From Lactobacillus panisapium (GTDB lineage Bacteria; Bacillota; Bacilli; Lactobacillales; Lactobacillaceae): a stretch of DNA of 64,000 nucleotides. The position numbers were made by a program, and so were the translations under genes. The stretch is from positions 1,567,001-1,631,000 of the forward strand of contig NZ_CP048268.1 in the NCBI RefSeq assembly GCF_019469265.1, written 5' to 3'. The notes below the pieces were generated by a model, which was not told the origin of the DNA, did no database searches, and saw nothing but the letters and a program-made list of their open reading frames with translations. Shown here piece by piece: positions 35,601-43,322 of this stretch. Within the stretch, counting starts at the first letter, position 1, and the number at the start of each line of letters is the position of its first letter.

Positions 35601-38600
35601 ATTAGCCTTATCGCGCTCATCGCCTGCTGTCTTCAGCTGTGCGGCCTTTTGATCTTTCGATAAGGTCGGATCGCCGTTTATCTTCGCTGCCGTGTCAGTG
35701 TAAGCTTGCGCAATTATTTTCTTCGCATCTGTTATCTGTTGACTCAGATCTGTACCTGGCTGGTAGGAGTTTTCAATTGCTGGCTTACCAGTGGCTACTG
35801 CGCTGTTAATAGCATCAGCTGTTTTAGCTGCATCAATTGCGGCATTAGCCGTATCGCGCTCATCGCCTGCTGTCTTCAGCTGTGCGGCCTTTTGATCTTT
35901 CGATAAGGTCGGATCGCCGTTTATCTTCGCTGCCGTGTCAGTATAAGCTTGCGCAATTATTTTCTTCGCATCTGTTATCTGTTGACTCAGATCTGTACCT
36001 GGCTGGTAGGAGTTTTCAATTGCTGGCTTACCAGTGGCTACTGCACTGTTAATAGCGTCAGCTGTTTTAGCTGCATCAATTGCGGCATTAGCCTTATCAC
36101 GCTCATCGCCTGCTGTCTTCAGCTGTGCGGCCTTTTGATCTTTCGATAAGGTCGGATCGCCGTTTATCTTCGCTGCCGTGTCAGTATAAGCTTGCGCAAT
36201 TATTTTCTTCGCATCTGTTATCTGTTGACTCAGATCTGTACCTGGCTGGTAGGCCTTTTCAATTGCTGGCTTACCAGTGGCTACTGCGCTGTTAATAGCA
36301 TCAGCTGTTTTAGCTGCATCAATTGCGGCATTAGCCTTATCACGCTCATCGCCTGCTGTCTTCAGCTGTGCGGCCTTTTGATCTTTCGATAAGGTCGGAT
36401 CGCCGTTTATCTTCGCTGCCGTGTCAGTATAAGCTTGCGCAATTATTTTCTTCGCATCTGTTATCTGTTGACTCAGATCTGTACCTGGCTGGTAGGAGTT
36501 TTCAATTGCTGGCTTACCAGTGGCTACTGCGCTGTTAATAGCATCAGCTGTTTTAGCTGCATCAATTGCGGCATTAGCCGTATCGCGCTCATCGCCTGCT
36601 GTCTTCAGCTGTGCGGCCTTTTGGTCTTTCGATAAGGTCGGATCGCCGTTTATCTTCGCTGCCGTGTCAGTATAAGCTTGCGCAATTATTTTCTTCGCAT
36701 CTGTTATCTGTTGACTCAGATCTGTACCTGGCTGGTAGGAGTTTTCAATTGCTGGCTTACCAGTGGCTACTGCACTGTTAATAGCGTCAGCTGTTTTAGC
36801 TGCATCAATTGCGGCATTAGCCGTATCGCGCTCATCGCCTGCTGTCTTCAGCTGTGCGGCCTTTTGGTCTTTCGATAAGGTCGGATCGCCGTTTATCTTC
36901 GCTGCCGTGTCAGTATAAGCTTGCGCAATTATTTTCTTCGCATCTGTTATCTGTTGACTCAGATCTGTACCTGGCTGGTAGGAGTTTTCAATTGCTGGCT
37001 TACCAGTGGCTACTGCGCTGTTAATAGCATCAGCTGTTTTAGCTGCATCAATTGCGGCATTAGCCGTATCGCGCTCATCGCCTGCTGTCTTCAGCTGTGC
37101 GGCCTTTTGATCTTTCGATAAGGTCGGATCGCCGTTTATCTTCGCTGCCGTGTCAGTATAAGCTTGCACAATTATTTTCTTCGCATCTGTTATCTGTTGA
37201 CTCAGATCTGTACCTGGCTGGTAGGAGTTTTCAATTGCTGGCTTACCAGTGGCTACTGCGCTGTTAATAGCATCAGCTGTTTTAGCTGCATCAATTGCGG
37301 CATTAGCCGTATCGCGCTCATCGCCTGCTGTCTTCAGCTGTGCGGCCTTTTGATCTTTCGATAAGGTCGGATCGCCGTTTATCTTCGCTGCCGTGTCAGT
37401 ATAAGCTTGCGCAATTATTTTCTTCGCATCTGTTATCTGTTGACTCAGATCTGTACCTGGCTGGTAGGAGTTTTCAATTGCTGGCTTACCAGTGGCTACT
37501 GCGCTGTTAATAGCGTCAGCTGTTTTAGCTGCATCAATTGCGGCATTAGCCGTATCGCGCTCATCGCCTGCTGTCTTCAGCTGTGCGGCCTTTTGATCTT
37601 TCGATAAGGTCGGATCGCCGTTTATCTTCGCTGCCGTGTCAGTATAAGCTTGCGCAATTATTTTCTTCGCATCTGTTATCTGTTGACTCAGATCTGTACC
37701 TGGCTGGTAGGAGTTTTCAATTGCTGGCTTACCAGTGGCTACTGCGCTGTTAATAGCATCAGCTGTTTTAGCTGCATCAATTGCGGCATTAGCCGTATCA
37801 CGCTCATCGCCTGCTGTCTTCAGCTGTGCGGCCTTTTGATCTTTCGATAAGGTCGGATCGCCGTTTATCTTCGCTGCCGTGTCAGTATAAGCTTGCGCAA
37901 TTATTTTCTTCGCATCTGTTATCTGTTGACTCAGATCTGTACCTGGCTGGTAGGAGTTTTCAATTGCTGGCTTACCAGTGGCTACTGCGCTGTTAATAGC
38001 GTCAGCTGTTTTAGCTGCATCAATTGCGGCATTAGCCTTATCGCGCTCATCGCCTGCTGTCTTCAGCTGTGCGGCCTTTTGGTCTTTCGATAAGGTCGGA
38101 TCGCCGTTTATCTTCGCTGCCGTGTCAGTATAAGCTTGCGCAATTATTTTCTTCGCATCTGTTATCTGTTGACTCAGATCTGTACCTGGCTGGTAGGAGT
38201 TTTCAATTGCTGGCTTACCAGTGGCTACTGCGCTGTTAATAGCATCAGCTGTTTTAGCTGCATCAATTGCGGCATTAGCCGTATCGCGCTCATCGCCTGC
38301 TGTCTTCAGCTGTGCGGCCTTTTGGTCTTTCGATAAGGTCGGATCGCCGTTTATCTTCGCTGCCGTGTCAGTATAAGCTTGCGCAATTATTTTCTTCGCA
38401 TCTGTTATCTGTTGACTCAGATCTGTACCTGGCTGGTAGGAGTTTTCAATTGCTGGCTTACCAGTGGCTACTGCGCTGTTAATAGCATCAGCTGTTTTAG
38501 CTGCATCAATTGCGGCATTAGCCGTATCGCGCTCATCGCCTGCTGTCTTCAGCTGTGCGGCCTTTTGATCTTTCGATAAGGTCGGATCGCCGTTTATCTT

Positions 38601-41600
38601 CGCTGCCGTGTCAGTATAAGCTTGCGCAATTATTTTCTTCGCATCTGTTATCTGTTGACTCAGATCTGTACCTGGCTGGTAGGAGTTTTCAATTGCTGGC
38701 TTACCAGTGGCTACTGCGCTGTTAATAGCATCAGCTGTTTTAGCTGCATCAATTGCGGCATTAGCCGTATCGCGCTCATCGCCTGCTGTCTTCAGCTGTG
38801 CGGCCTTTTGATCTTTCGATAAGGTCGGATCGCCGTTTATCTTCGCTGCCGTGTCAGTATAAGCTTGCGCAATTATTTTCTTCGCATCTGTTATCTGTTG
38901 ACTCAGATCTGTACCTGGCTGGTAGGAGTTTTCAATTGCTGGCTTACCAGTGGCTACTGCACTGTTAATAGCGTCAGCTGTTTTAGCTGCATCAATTGCG
39001 GCATTAGCCTTATCGCGCTCATCGCCTGCTGTCTTCAGCTGTGCGGCCTTTTGATCTTTCGATAAGGTCGGATCGCCGTTTATCTTCGCTGCCGTGTCAG
39101 TATAAGCTTGCGCAATTATTTTCTTCGCATCTGTTATCTGTTGACTCAGAGCAGTACCCGGTTGGTAGGAGTTTTCAATTGCTGGCTTACCAGTGGCTAC
39201 TGCGCTGTTAATAGCATCAGCTGTTTTAGCTGCATCAATTGCGGCATTAGCCGTATCACGCTCATCGCCTGCTGTCTTCAGCTGTGCGGCCTTTTGATCT
39301 TTCGATAAGGTCGGATCGCCGTTTATCTTCGCTGCCGTGTCAGTATAAGCTTGCGCAATTATTTTCTTCGCATCTGTTATCTGTTGACTCAGAGCAGTAC
39401 CCGGTTGGTAGGAGTTTTCAATTGCTGGCTTACCAGTGGCTACTGCGCTGTTAATAGCATCAGCTGTTTTAGCTGCATCAATTGCGGCATTAGCCGTATC
39501 ACGCTCATCGCCTGCTGTCTTCAGCTGTGCGGCCTTTTGATCTTTCGATAAGGTCGGATCGCCGTTTATCTTCGCTGCCGTGTCAGTATAAGCTTGCGCA
39601 ATTATTTTCTTCGCATCTGTTATCTGTTGACTCAGAGCAGTACCCGGTTGGTAGGAGTTTTCAATTGCTGGCTTACCAGTGGCTACTGCGGTATTAACAG
39701 CGTCGGCATCTTGAGCATTATCGATTGCGGTAATGGCCGCATCATGCGCTGAGCTTGCCGCCTTCAGCTGGTCGTTCTTCACAGCTTGGGTTAAAGTAGG
39801 ATCGTTGTTTATATTATTAACTGTCTCCTTATACACTGCTTCAATGTCAGCATACGCATCTGTCTTTTGCTCACTTAACGGCTTAATATCTTTAATACCG
39901 TTTTCATAAGCTTTCTCCATGGCCGCTATACCACTATTTTTAGCATTCTCTACTAGGCTTGGAGTATTTGTAGCTGCTTGGTTAATTTTATCTCTAGCTG
40001 CATTATATGCGTCATCAACAAGCTTTTTCACTGCATCCTTTTGATCTTTAGTCAAATCTTTATTTCCGGCAATTGTACCAGTAACTGGGTCAGTTAGCTT
40101 ATTGTACTTATCTTCCAGTTCATTTAAAGCACTATTTTTATCCAGAGGTGCATAAACATACTTAAGTGAATACTTTTGATCAGCAGGCAGGTTGGTTTGA
40201 TCTGGCATTTCAAAGGTATCACCAGCTTTAACCGTCTTACCGTTTAACTCAATGTGATCAAGTTGCGAGTTAATTGCTTCTGGAGCTTCTGGAACAGTTA
40301 TTGTTTGACCAGTCACACCAGTAACAGTTACCGGATTTATAGGACTAACAGCAGCATTACCTAGATCAACGAAACTTACTGGAATAGTCTGCTGGTTACC
40401 TTCAACAAAGATAGTAACTAACGGATTATTATCAGTAACTTGAGTTGTTGTCGGTTGCTTGCCATCAGTTGCAGCTTGGGTTGAATAATGGTAACCAGCT
40501 GGAACATTATCAGTCTTGTAGTACTTGTTAGTCCAGTCGATGGTGTTACCGTAGTTAGCTGGTGTTACACCACCAACAGCTTCAGTACCAGTTCTACCTG
40601 AAAGTGGTGAAGTCAATACTCGGTTGGTCTTGTAATCAACGTATTGGTAGCTAACCTTTTGCGGTGCACCGTAGACATAAATCTTATAAATGTAATCAAA
40701 GTGATTAGGATCTTTATCATCATCATCTGTGTGCATTGGTACTGTACCAACATATGCTTGACCTGTTAATTCATCACCATCATCATCAGTACTGATTGGA
40801 TTACCGCCACTTTGCTTATCCTTTTTTGCACCAGCATAGACCTGATTACCTAATGCCCACATATAGCCTTTAGGCATTAAAGCATTAACATATTTGTCTG
40901 TAATGAAAGGAATACTTTGACCAACAAAGTTATCATTATCATTGATACCTATATCGATAGGTTTATCAGATAATGGTTTGCCATTTTGATCAACATATTG
41001 AACTCCGACCCTACCAACACTAACGGCAAGAGTTTGAATTTCTCGTGTACCACCTTGAATAATGTTGGATGGACTTGAAGGAGTACCCGGTTGGGCATTT
41101 ATAGGAATAATATAAGCATTCCCACCTTTTACAGTCATTTCCGCAAATTGCAATGTATTATCAGCTGGGTTGGTTTTTTGCGAATTCGTATTTAACCAAG
41201 TACTTATCTTTGAATTGTTTAGAGTTACGCTACCACTACCAGTTATAATATTTCCTGGGCGGGCTGGATTTCCTGACCCATTATTGACAGCAAAGTGGAG
41301 ACTTTTTGGTGACGTAAATACTACACTGGAGGTACCGGCCACTGAAATAATTGAGTTAATATTGTTTTGATTAATATCTAACTTTGCACCAGGAGCAAAT
41401 GTAGCCTTTTGATTATTTCGGAGACTTATTGCATTGGGCATAGTAGAAACGGGCACTGTTAAATCAAAATTCTGTCCGAAATCGTAAGTTCCATTAGGAT
41501 CTTGAGTATAAGTGGTGTCTAAAAAGTATTGAAAACCAGATTGCTTCCAAGTTACGTTATCCCCAACTTTAACTTTATCAATATTCTTATACAAAGCTGG

Positions 41601-43322
41601 GAAATTAGCAGTTCGATTATTAAAAACATATGCTTCGTTAACTGAACCGTTACCCATAGAAAATGAATTGCCGTAACCAATGCTGTTAGGGGTAGTATTT
41701 TGGTAATCGTACCAAAACTCTGAGTTAGGAGTTGATCCTGCTACACGGTTCATCCTAATGGAACTATTATTAGCCATTTCTATTTTTGTAACATATCTAG
41801 TAACTTCATCAGAAATATTGAAAGTATTTTTACCAGAGAATTTAACATAAGCATACCCAGCAGTTATTGCATGACTAGGTGACATACAAGTAGTTGCTGA
41901 CGTGTTAAATGCTCTAGGATCATCTGTAGTTAGTGTTATATTATCAAAATTGGCGGTTAAGCCTATCCCATTACGAGTGAAAACTAAGGAATGACCGTCC
42001 CAGCCATCACCGAACCCACTACCACTATTATATGATTGCTTATAAGTAGCATTAGTCAAAGTAACCGATGTTGGCGTATTGACACTAGTATTGTTAAAAT
42101 AAAATGCGCCAAAATCCGTATTACCTAAATCAATAGTGTGTCCGTTACCATTAACTACAATATTAGTGCCAGCAGCACGCATTCCAAGTGTACCACCAGT
42201 TGTATAAGCTATATCGCTTGTTATATTGATATAGGTAACAGTTAAATCCTTCCAAGCGGCGCTCAGTTCTGCGTACGTTGAAACATTTGCCACTTTCGTT
42301 TTGTACTTATCAGGATTAGTAATTTGATCAGGTACCGGAATATTAACAGAAGTCTTAGTTTGACCTAATGGATTGTTTTTCAAATCTTCGTCAAACTTAT
42401 TACGTCCACCATCTGGGTCGTTACCAACAGCAACAGTTTTGTCCCCATCGGTGTCAGCTGCTGTATCAATTCTTGGCGTTGCTTCATCTTGAGCAGTTAC
42501 ATCATTTGTACTTCTCTTGTCTACTGCCTTATTGTCTGAAGTACCTTCTACTTTAGTATTAGTAGTTGCATTATTTGCTGCAATTTTAGCAGAATCAGTT
42601 GCTGAATTTGCGGCAGAATCAGTTACAAGTGAACTGGTTGCTTCAGATTTATCAGTCTTAGCCGTAGTTGCAGCTACAGCTGCTGAATTATCATTAGTTG
42701 CAGTTACACCGTTAGAAGTTGATGCAGATTTGAAGAATGAACTCAAACCTTTATAAGTAGTAACGCCAACCTTCTTTGAAGCAGGTTTAACATTCTTACT
42801 TATTACAGGAGCTTTTTTGGTGCTCTTTTTAGCAGTTGACTTAGCTTTAGTAACAACTGAGCCTGGTTCATAAGCATTATCAATATTTGATACAGTCTCT
42901 TCAATAACCGCTTTAACATCAGCTAAATTAGCTGCTGCATCAACCTTAGTTTTGGCAGCAGTAACCAAGGCATCAACTTTTTTGACTTGTTGCGCCTTTT
43001 TGCTACTAGATAAGTTCAAATCAGAATTAATCTTTTCCTTAATAGTAGTAGCTTCAGTGTTAATAGTAGTAGAAGCATTTAATTTTGCATCTTCCAGCGA
43101 CTTCGATTCGACAGTCTTTTGAAGGTCTTGATCTACTCCTTTTTGATCCTTTTGATTATCAATATCAGCGGCCTTTACGGGAGCAGTTGAACTACTTCCT
43201 AAGTAAATTCCACCGAGCATAAATGTTAATAAAGAATAGCTAACAAGCCATCCTTTTTTGCTTTTATGCATCTTATAATTTGTATTTTTCGTTTCTTCGA
43301 TAAGATTCGAGTTTCTCTTCAA
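26661..43322 (-). CDS. Giant SLAP-anchored adhesin 1 (5553 residues)
   Basis: Likely a fibrous surface adhesin, over 500 kDa by average residue mass. In order: a long signal region (1 to about 50) with KMHKSKKGW, a variant of the KxYKxGKxW export signal; an isolated DUF1542-like helical unit (about 75-155); a linker; and a right-handed beta-helix, pectate-lyase-like adhesive head (about 340-765, opening NVSTYAELSAAW). Three MucBP-like units follow (about 765-1060). A helical stalk of 81-residue DUF1542-type units runs from about 1070 to 4220, with about 22 copies nearly identical (about 1210-3010). A Ser/Gly/Asn segment (about 4227-5260, NGSGS/NGSDS) and four SLAP repeats (about 5300-5553) end it. 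SLAP repeats bind the cell wall non-covalently; there is no LPXTG. The start codon is TTG (43320-43322) after GGTGAG. The frame is open throughout despite the repeats. Confidence 0.88.
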   Translation of the reverse strand: MKRNSNLIEETKNTNYKMHKSKKGWLVSYSLLTFMLGGIYLGSSSTAPVKAADIDNQKDQKGVDQDLQKTVESKSLEDAKLNASTTINTEATTIKEKINSDLNLSSSKKAQQVKKVDALVTAAKTKVDAAANLADVKAVIEETVSNIDNAYEPGSVVTKAKSTAKKSTKKAPVISKNVKPASKKVGVTTYKGLSSFFKSASTSNGVTATNDNSAAVAATTAKTDKSEATSSLVTDSAANSATDSAKIAANNATTNTKVEGTSDNKAVDKRSTNDVTAQDEATPRIDTAADTDGDKTVAVGNDPDGGRNKFDEDLKNNPLGQTKTSVNIPVPDQITNPDKYKTKVANVSTYAELSAAWKDLTVTYINITSDIAYTTGGTLGMRAAGTNIVVNGNGHTIDLGNTDFGAFYFNNTSVNTPTSVTLTNATYKQSYNSGSGFGDGWDGHSLVFTRNGIGLTANFDNITLTTDDPRAFNTSATTCMSPSHAITAGYAYVKFSGKNTFNISDEVTRYVTKIEMANNSSIRMNRVAGSTPNSEFWYDYQNTTPNSIGYGNSFSMGNGSVNEAYVFNNRTANFPALYKNIDKVKVGDNVTWKQSGFQYFLDTTYTQDPNGTYDFGQNFDLTVPVSTMPNAISLRNNQKATFAPGAKLDINQNNINSIISVAGTSSVVFTSPKSLHFAVNNGSGNPARPGNIITGSGSVTLNNSKISTWLNTNSQKTNPADNTLQFAEMTVKGGNAYIIPINAQPGTPSSPSNIIQGGTREIQTLAVSVGRVGVQYVDQNGKPLSDKPIDIGINDNDNFVGQSIPFITDKYVNALMPKGYMWALGNQVYAGAKKDKQSGGNPISTDDDGDELTGQAYVGTVPMHTDDDDKDPNHFDYIYKIYVYGAPQKVSYQYVDYKTNRVLTSPLSGRTGTEAVGGVTPANYGNTIDWTNKYYKTDNVPAGYHYSTQAATDGKQPTTTQVTDNNPLVTIFVEGNQQTIPVSFVDLGNAAVSPINPVTVTGVTGQTITVPEAPEAINSQLDHIELNGKTVKAGDTFEMPDQTNLPADQKYSLKYVYAPLDKNSALNELEDKYNKLTDPVTGTIAGNKDLTKDQKDAVKKLVDDAYNAARDKINQAATNTPSLVENAKNSGIAAMEKAYENGIKDIKPLSEQKTDAYADIEAVYKETVNNINNDPTLTQAVKNDQLKAASSAHDAAITAIDNAQDADAVNTAVATGKPAIENSYQPGTALSQQITDAKKIIAQAYTDTAAKINGDPTLSKDQKAAQLKTAGDERDTANAAIDAAKTADAINSAVATGKPAIENSYQPGTALSQQITDAKKIIAQAYTDTAAKINGDPTLSKDQKAAQLKTAGDERDTANAAIDAAKTADAINSAVATGKPAIENSYQPGTALSQQITDAKKIIAQAYTDTAAKINGDPTLSKDQKAAQLKTAGDERDKANAAIDAAKTADAINSAVATGKPAIENSYQPGTDLSQQITDAKKIIAQAYTDTAAKINGDPTLSKDQKAAQLKTAGDERDTANAAIDAAKTADAINSAVATGKPAIENSYQPGTDLSQQITDAKKIIAQAYTDTAAKINGDPTLSKDQKAAQLKTAGDERDTANAAIDAAKTADAINSAVATGKPAIENSYQPGTDLSQQITDAKKIIAQAYTDTAAKINGDPTLSKDQKAAQLKTAGDERDTANAAIDAAKTADAINSAVATGKPAIENSYQPGTDLSQQITDAKKIIAQAYTDTAAKINGDPTLSKDQKAAQLKTAGDERDKANAAIDAAKTADAINSAVATGKPAIENSYQPGTDLSQQITDAKKIIAQAYTDTAAKINGDPTLSKDQKAAQLKTAGDERDTANAAIDAAKTADAINSAVATGKPAIENSYQPGTDLSQQITDAKKIIAQAYTDTAAKINGDPTLSKDQKAAQLKTAGDERDTANAAIDAAKTADAINSAVATGKPAIENSYQPGTDLSQQITDAKKIIAQAYTDTAAKINGDPTLSKDQKAAQLKTAGDERDTANAAIDAAKTADAINSAVATGKPAIENSYQPGTDLSQQITDAKKIIVQAYTDTAAKINGDPTLSKDQKAAQLKTAGDERDTANAAIDAAKTADAINSAVATGKPAIENSYQPGTDLSQQITDAKKIIAQAYTDTAAKINGDPTLSKDQKAAQLKTAGDERDTANAAIDAAKTADAINSAVATGKPAIENSYQPGTDLSQQITDAKKIIAQAYTDTAAKINGDPTLSKDQKAAQLKTAGDERDTANAAIDAAKTADAINSAVATGKPAIENSYQPGTDLSQQITDAKKIIAQAYTDTAAKINGDPTLSKDQKAAQLKTAGDERDKANAAIDAAKTADAINSAVATGKPAIEKAYQPGTDLSQQITDAKKIIAQAYTDTAAKINGDPTLSKDQKAAQLKTAGDERDKANAAIDAAKTADAINSAVATGKPAIENSYQPGTDLSQQITDAKKIIAQAYTDTAAKINGDPTLSKDQKAAQLKTAGDERDTANAAIDAAKTADAINSAVATGKPAIENSYQPGTDLSQQITDAKKIIAQAYTDTAAKINGDPTLSKDQKAAQLKTAGDERDKANAAIDAAKTADAINSAVATGKPAIENSYQPGTDLSQQITDAKKIIAQAYTDTAAKINGDPTLSKDQKAAQLKTAGDERDKANAAIDAAKTADAINSAVATGKPAIENSYQPGTDLSQQITDAKKIIAQAYTDTAAKINGDPTLSKDQKAAQLKTAGDERDTANAAIDAAKTADAINSAVATGKPAIENSYQPGTDLSQQITDAKKIIAQAYTDTAAKINGDPTLSKDQKAAQLKTAGDERDTANAAIDAAKTADAINSAVATGKPAIEKAYQPGTDLSQQITDAKKIIAQAYTDTAAKINGDPTLSKDQKAAQLKTAGDERDTANAAIDAAKTADAINSAVATGKPAIENSYQPGTDLSQQITDAKKIIAQAYTDTAAKINGDPTLSKDQKAAQLKTAGDERDTANAAIDAAKTADAINSAVATGKPAIEKAYQPGTKLDDQMQTAKDKIDQIATQVKGEIDKDPTLTTSEKTAQKAKVDSDAQIAKGNIDKAADAQGILDALNAGEEAIRNDHVPNTTSLEDQKKIAKDKIDQKAVEIKNAIDNDETLTTAEKTKQKAKVDTDATIAKQNIEDALNAQGVEDARNDGIKQIESDHVSNTVSLPDQKQTAKDKIDQEAVNIKNDIDNDDSLTTAEKSKQKAKVDSDAKIAKTNIDNAENAQEVKDELKAGITAIDNDHVPNTASLDEQKQSAKDRIDQEAVNIKNDIDNDETLTSSEKAAQKAKVDADSKVAKDKIDTAANAQGVKDELKAGITAIDDDHQPGAVTLDEQKQTAKDRIDQEAKLIKNSITTDPTLTNEEKAAQKAQVDADAKAAKDKIDTAANAQTVINETNNGITAIDNDYVPSDTTLDDQKQDAKDRIDEEALKIKGWIAKDPTLDDKTKADQAAAVDAAATRAKQSIDTATNAQGVKNSRDRGITIIDSKYVSNPFTLAEQKEYAKQLIRDEAEIVKAAINSDPVLDDKTKADQVKAVEAQAQKAIDRIDGAVNAQAVQVEYAKGITALHAQHLSGTDLDSQKKDAKDKLDQEAATITGIINKDTSLDESARATQIANVDSELQKAKNAIDRAKTSQEISDKEVAGINAIDAQYVPGKSLPDQKASAAKALDDAAAAAKDKIAQSKNVTPEDKAKANQAVDDAVNSAKSVINAAQDAQGISQAVSDGIDAINAVVKANSAADLKALKQNAKDQIATEAAAIENAISADPTLTNDEKQVQISNVKLEADKATNAIDRAVDAQEVADKQAVGIAAIDAQYIPGKSIADQKNAAVKAIDDAATAAKDKIAQSKNVTDAQKAKANQAIDDAAAKGKEAVRVAVGSDEISKAISDSAIAINDVVKANSAIELAGQKQSAKDSIDDEALIIRKRINSDASLTAAEKSKQIANVDLEANKAKNAIDRAEDATTVNSKMNAGVEAIDAQYIPGKPFESQKSDAIQAITDAATAAKDKVDKDQSKTAAEKTKEKQAIDDAAAAAKDSINKAKDAEDINNGKAAGIAGIDVAQKPVITLDDQKQAAKDAIDAAANTAKNKISQDLNLTNEQKAAANKAVDDAAAAAKDAVDKATDADGIEKAKSDGTANVTQITTDADNQAQFQKDKSVAKDQIKQMGEDAKKAIDKSELSDSDKKAAKDKIDQAVKEFQDKADAAKSNEELLIVMADASKVINSFGKNNNGSGSNGSDSNGSGSNGSGSNGSGNNGSDSNGSGSNGSGSNGSDSNGSGSNGSGSNGSGSNGSGSNGSGNNGSDSNGSGSNGSDSNGSGSNGSGSNGSDSNGSGSNGSGSNGSGSNGSGSNGSGNNGSDSNGSGSNGSGSNGSGSNGSGSNGSDSNGSGSNGSGSNGSGSNGSDSNGSGSNGSGSNGSDSNGSGSNGSGSNGSGSNGSGSNGSDSNGSGSNGSGSNGSGSNGSGSNGSGSNGSGSNGSGSNGSDSNGSGSNGSGSNGSGSNGSGSNGSGSNGSDSNGSGSNGSGSNGSGSNGSGSNGSGSNGSGSNGSDSNGSGSNGSGSNGSDSNGSDSNGSGSNGSGSNGSDSNGSGSNGSGSNGSDSNGSGSNGSGSNGSGSNGSGSNGSDSNGSGSNGSGSNGSGSNGSGSNGSGSNGSDSNGSGSNGSGSNGSGSNGSGSNGSGSNGSDSNGSGSNGSDSNGSGSNGSGSNGSGSNGSDSNGSGSNGSGSNGSGSNGSGSNGSGSNGSGSNGSGSNGSGSNSSGSNGSGSNGSGSNGSGSNGSDSNGSGSNGSGSNGSGSNGSDSNGSGSNGSGSNGSGSNGSDSNGSGSNGSGSNGSGSNGSGSNGSDSNGSGSNGSGSNGSGSNGSGSNGSGSNGSDSNGSGSNGSGSNGSGSNGSGSNGSGSNGSDSNGSGSNGSDSNGSGSNGSGSNGSGSNGSDSNGSGSNGSGSNGSGSNGSGSNGSGSNGSDSNGSGSNGSGSNGSGSNGSGSNGSGSNGSGSNGSGSNGSGSNGSGSNGSGSNGSGSNGSGSNGSGSNGSDSNGSGSNGSGSNGSGSNGSGSNGSDSNGSGSNGSGSNGSGSNGSGSNGSGSNGSGSNGSGSNGSGSNGSGSNGSGSNGSGSNGSGSNGSGSNGSGSNGSGSNGSDSNGSGSNGSGSNGSDSNGSGSNGSGSNGSGSNGSGSNGSGSNGSDSNGSGSNGSGSNGSGSNGSGSNGSGSNGSDSNGSGSNGSDSNGSGSNGSGSNGSGSNGSGSNGSGSSSQGSTSTGGAGATVTGSTGSDSATGQGTAAETAGAGAGADAAQATDRKLKHNAYFYDKDGKRANLLVAKKGSTISTFGEATNIGGREFYLTDNGLYVAANNFKEQKRTLKHNAFVYNQNGKRVGTKLLKKNSKVGTYGDPVSIHGKSYYIVGTNRYVKAANFKTARKEANNVIADGVTSNAVLEHDAYVYNGDGKRINQVVLKAGSKITAGDTKTIDGRQFVEIANGQYVASDNVTGTARKLTTKAAIYNKYGNKTSKPAMKKGETVQTYGDIVVIKGKAYYAIGNDEFIKQTAFE
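27560..30620 (-). repeat. 15-bp (5-residue) Ser/Gly/Asn repeat tract
   Basis: About 200 units of 15 bases encoding NGSGS or NGSDS, with synonymous codon variation. Larger blocks are also repeated: 28461-28769 is identical to 29121-29429 (offset 660), and similarity continues to about 28859/29519. The tract lies between stalk and SLAP repeats and is probably an extended, possibly glycosylated, wall-spanning spacer. Confidence 0.9.
34290..39690 (-). repeat. About 22 near-identical 243-bp stalk repeats
   Basis: Units of 243 bases (81 residues, containing TDAKKIIAQAYTDTAAKING and ATGKPAIENSYQPGT) repeat with only a few variable sites. Variable protein positions are ERDT/ERDK, IENSY/IEKAY, GTDL/GTAL and one IIVQAY. 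Silent variants also reassort between units. Flanking stalk units toward the C-terminus are much more diverged. Confidence 0.95.

Noticed and set aside
34491..39551. Twenty-one nearly identical plus-strand frames of 66 codons, looking like a tandem gene family
   Set aside because: They are antisense shadows of the 243-bp stalk repeats, one per unit, and lack ribosome sites.
34290..39690. Regular repeats considered as a CRISPR array
   Set aside because: The units are 243 bp, contiguous and in frame with no unique spacers, so they are coding repeats.
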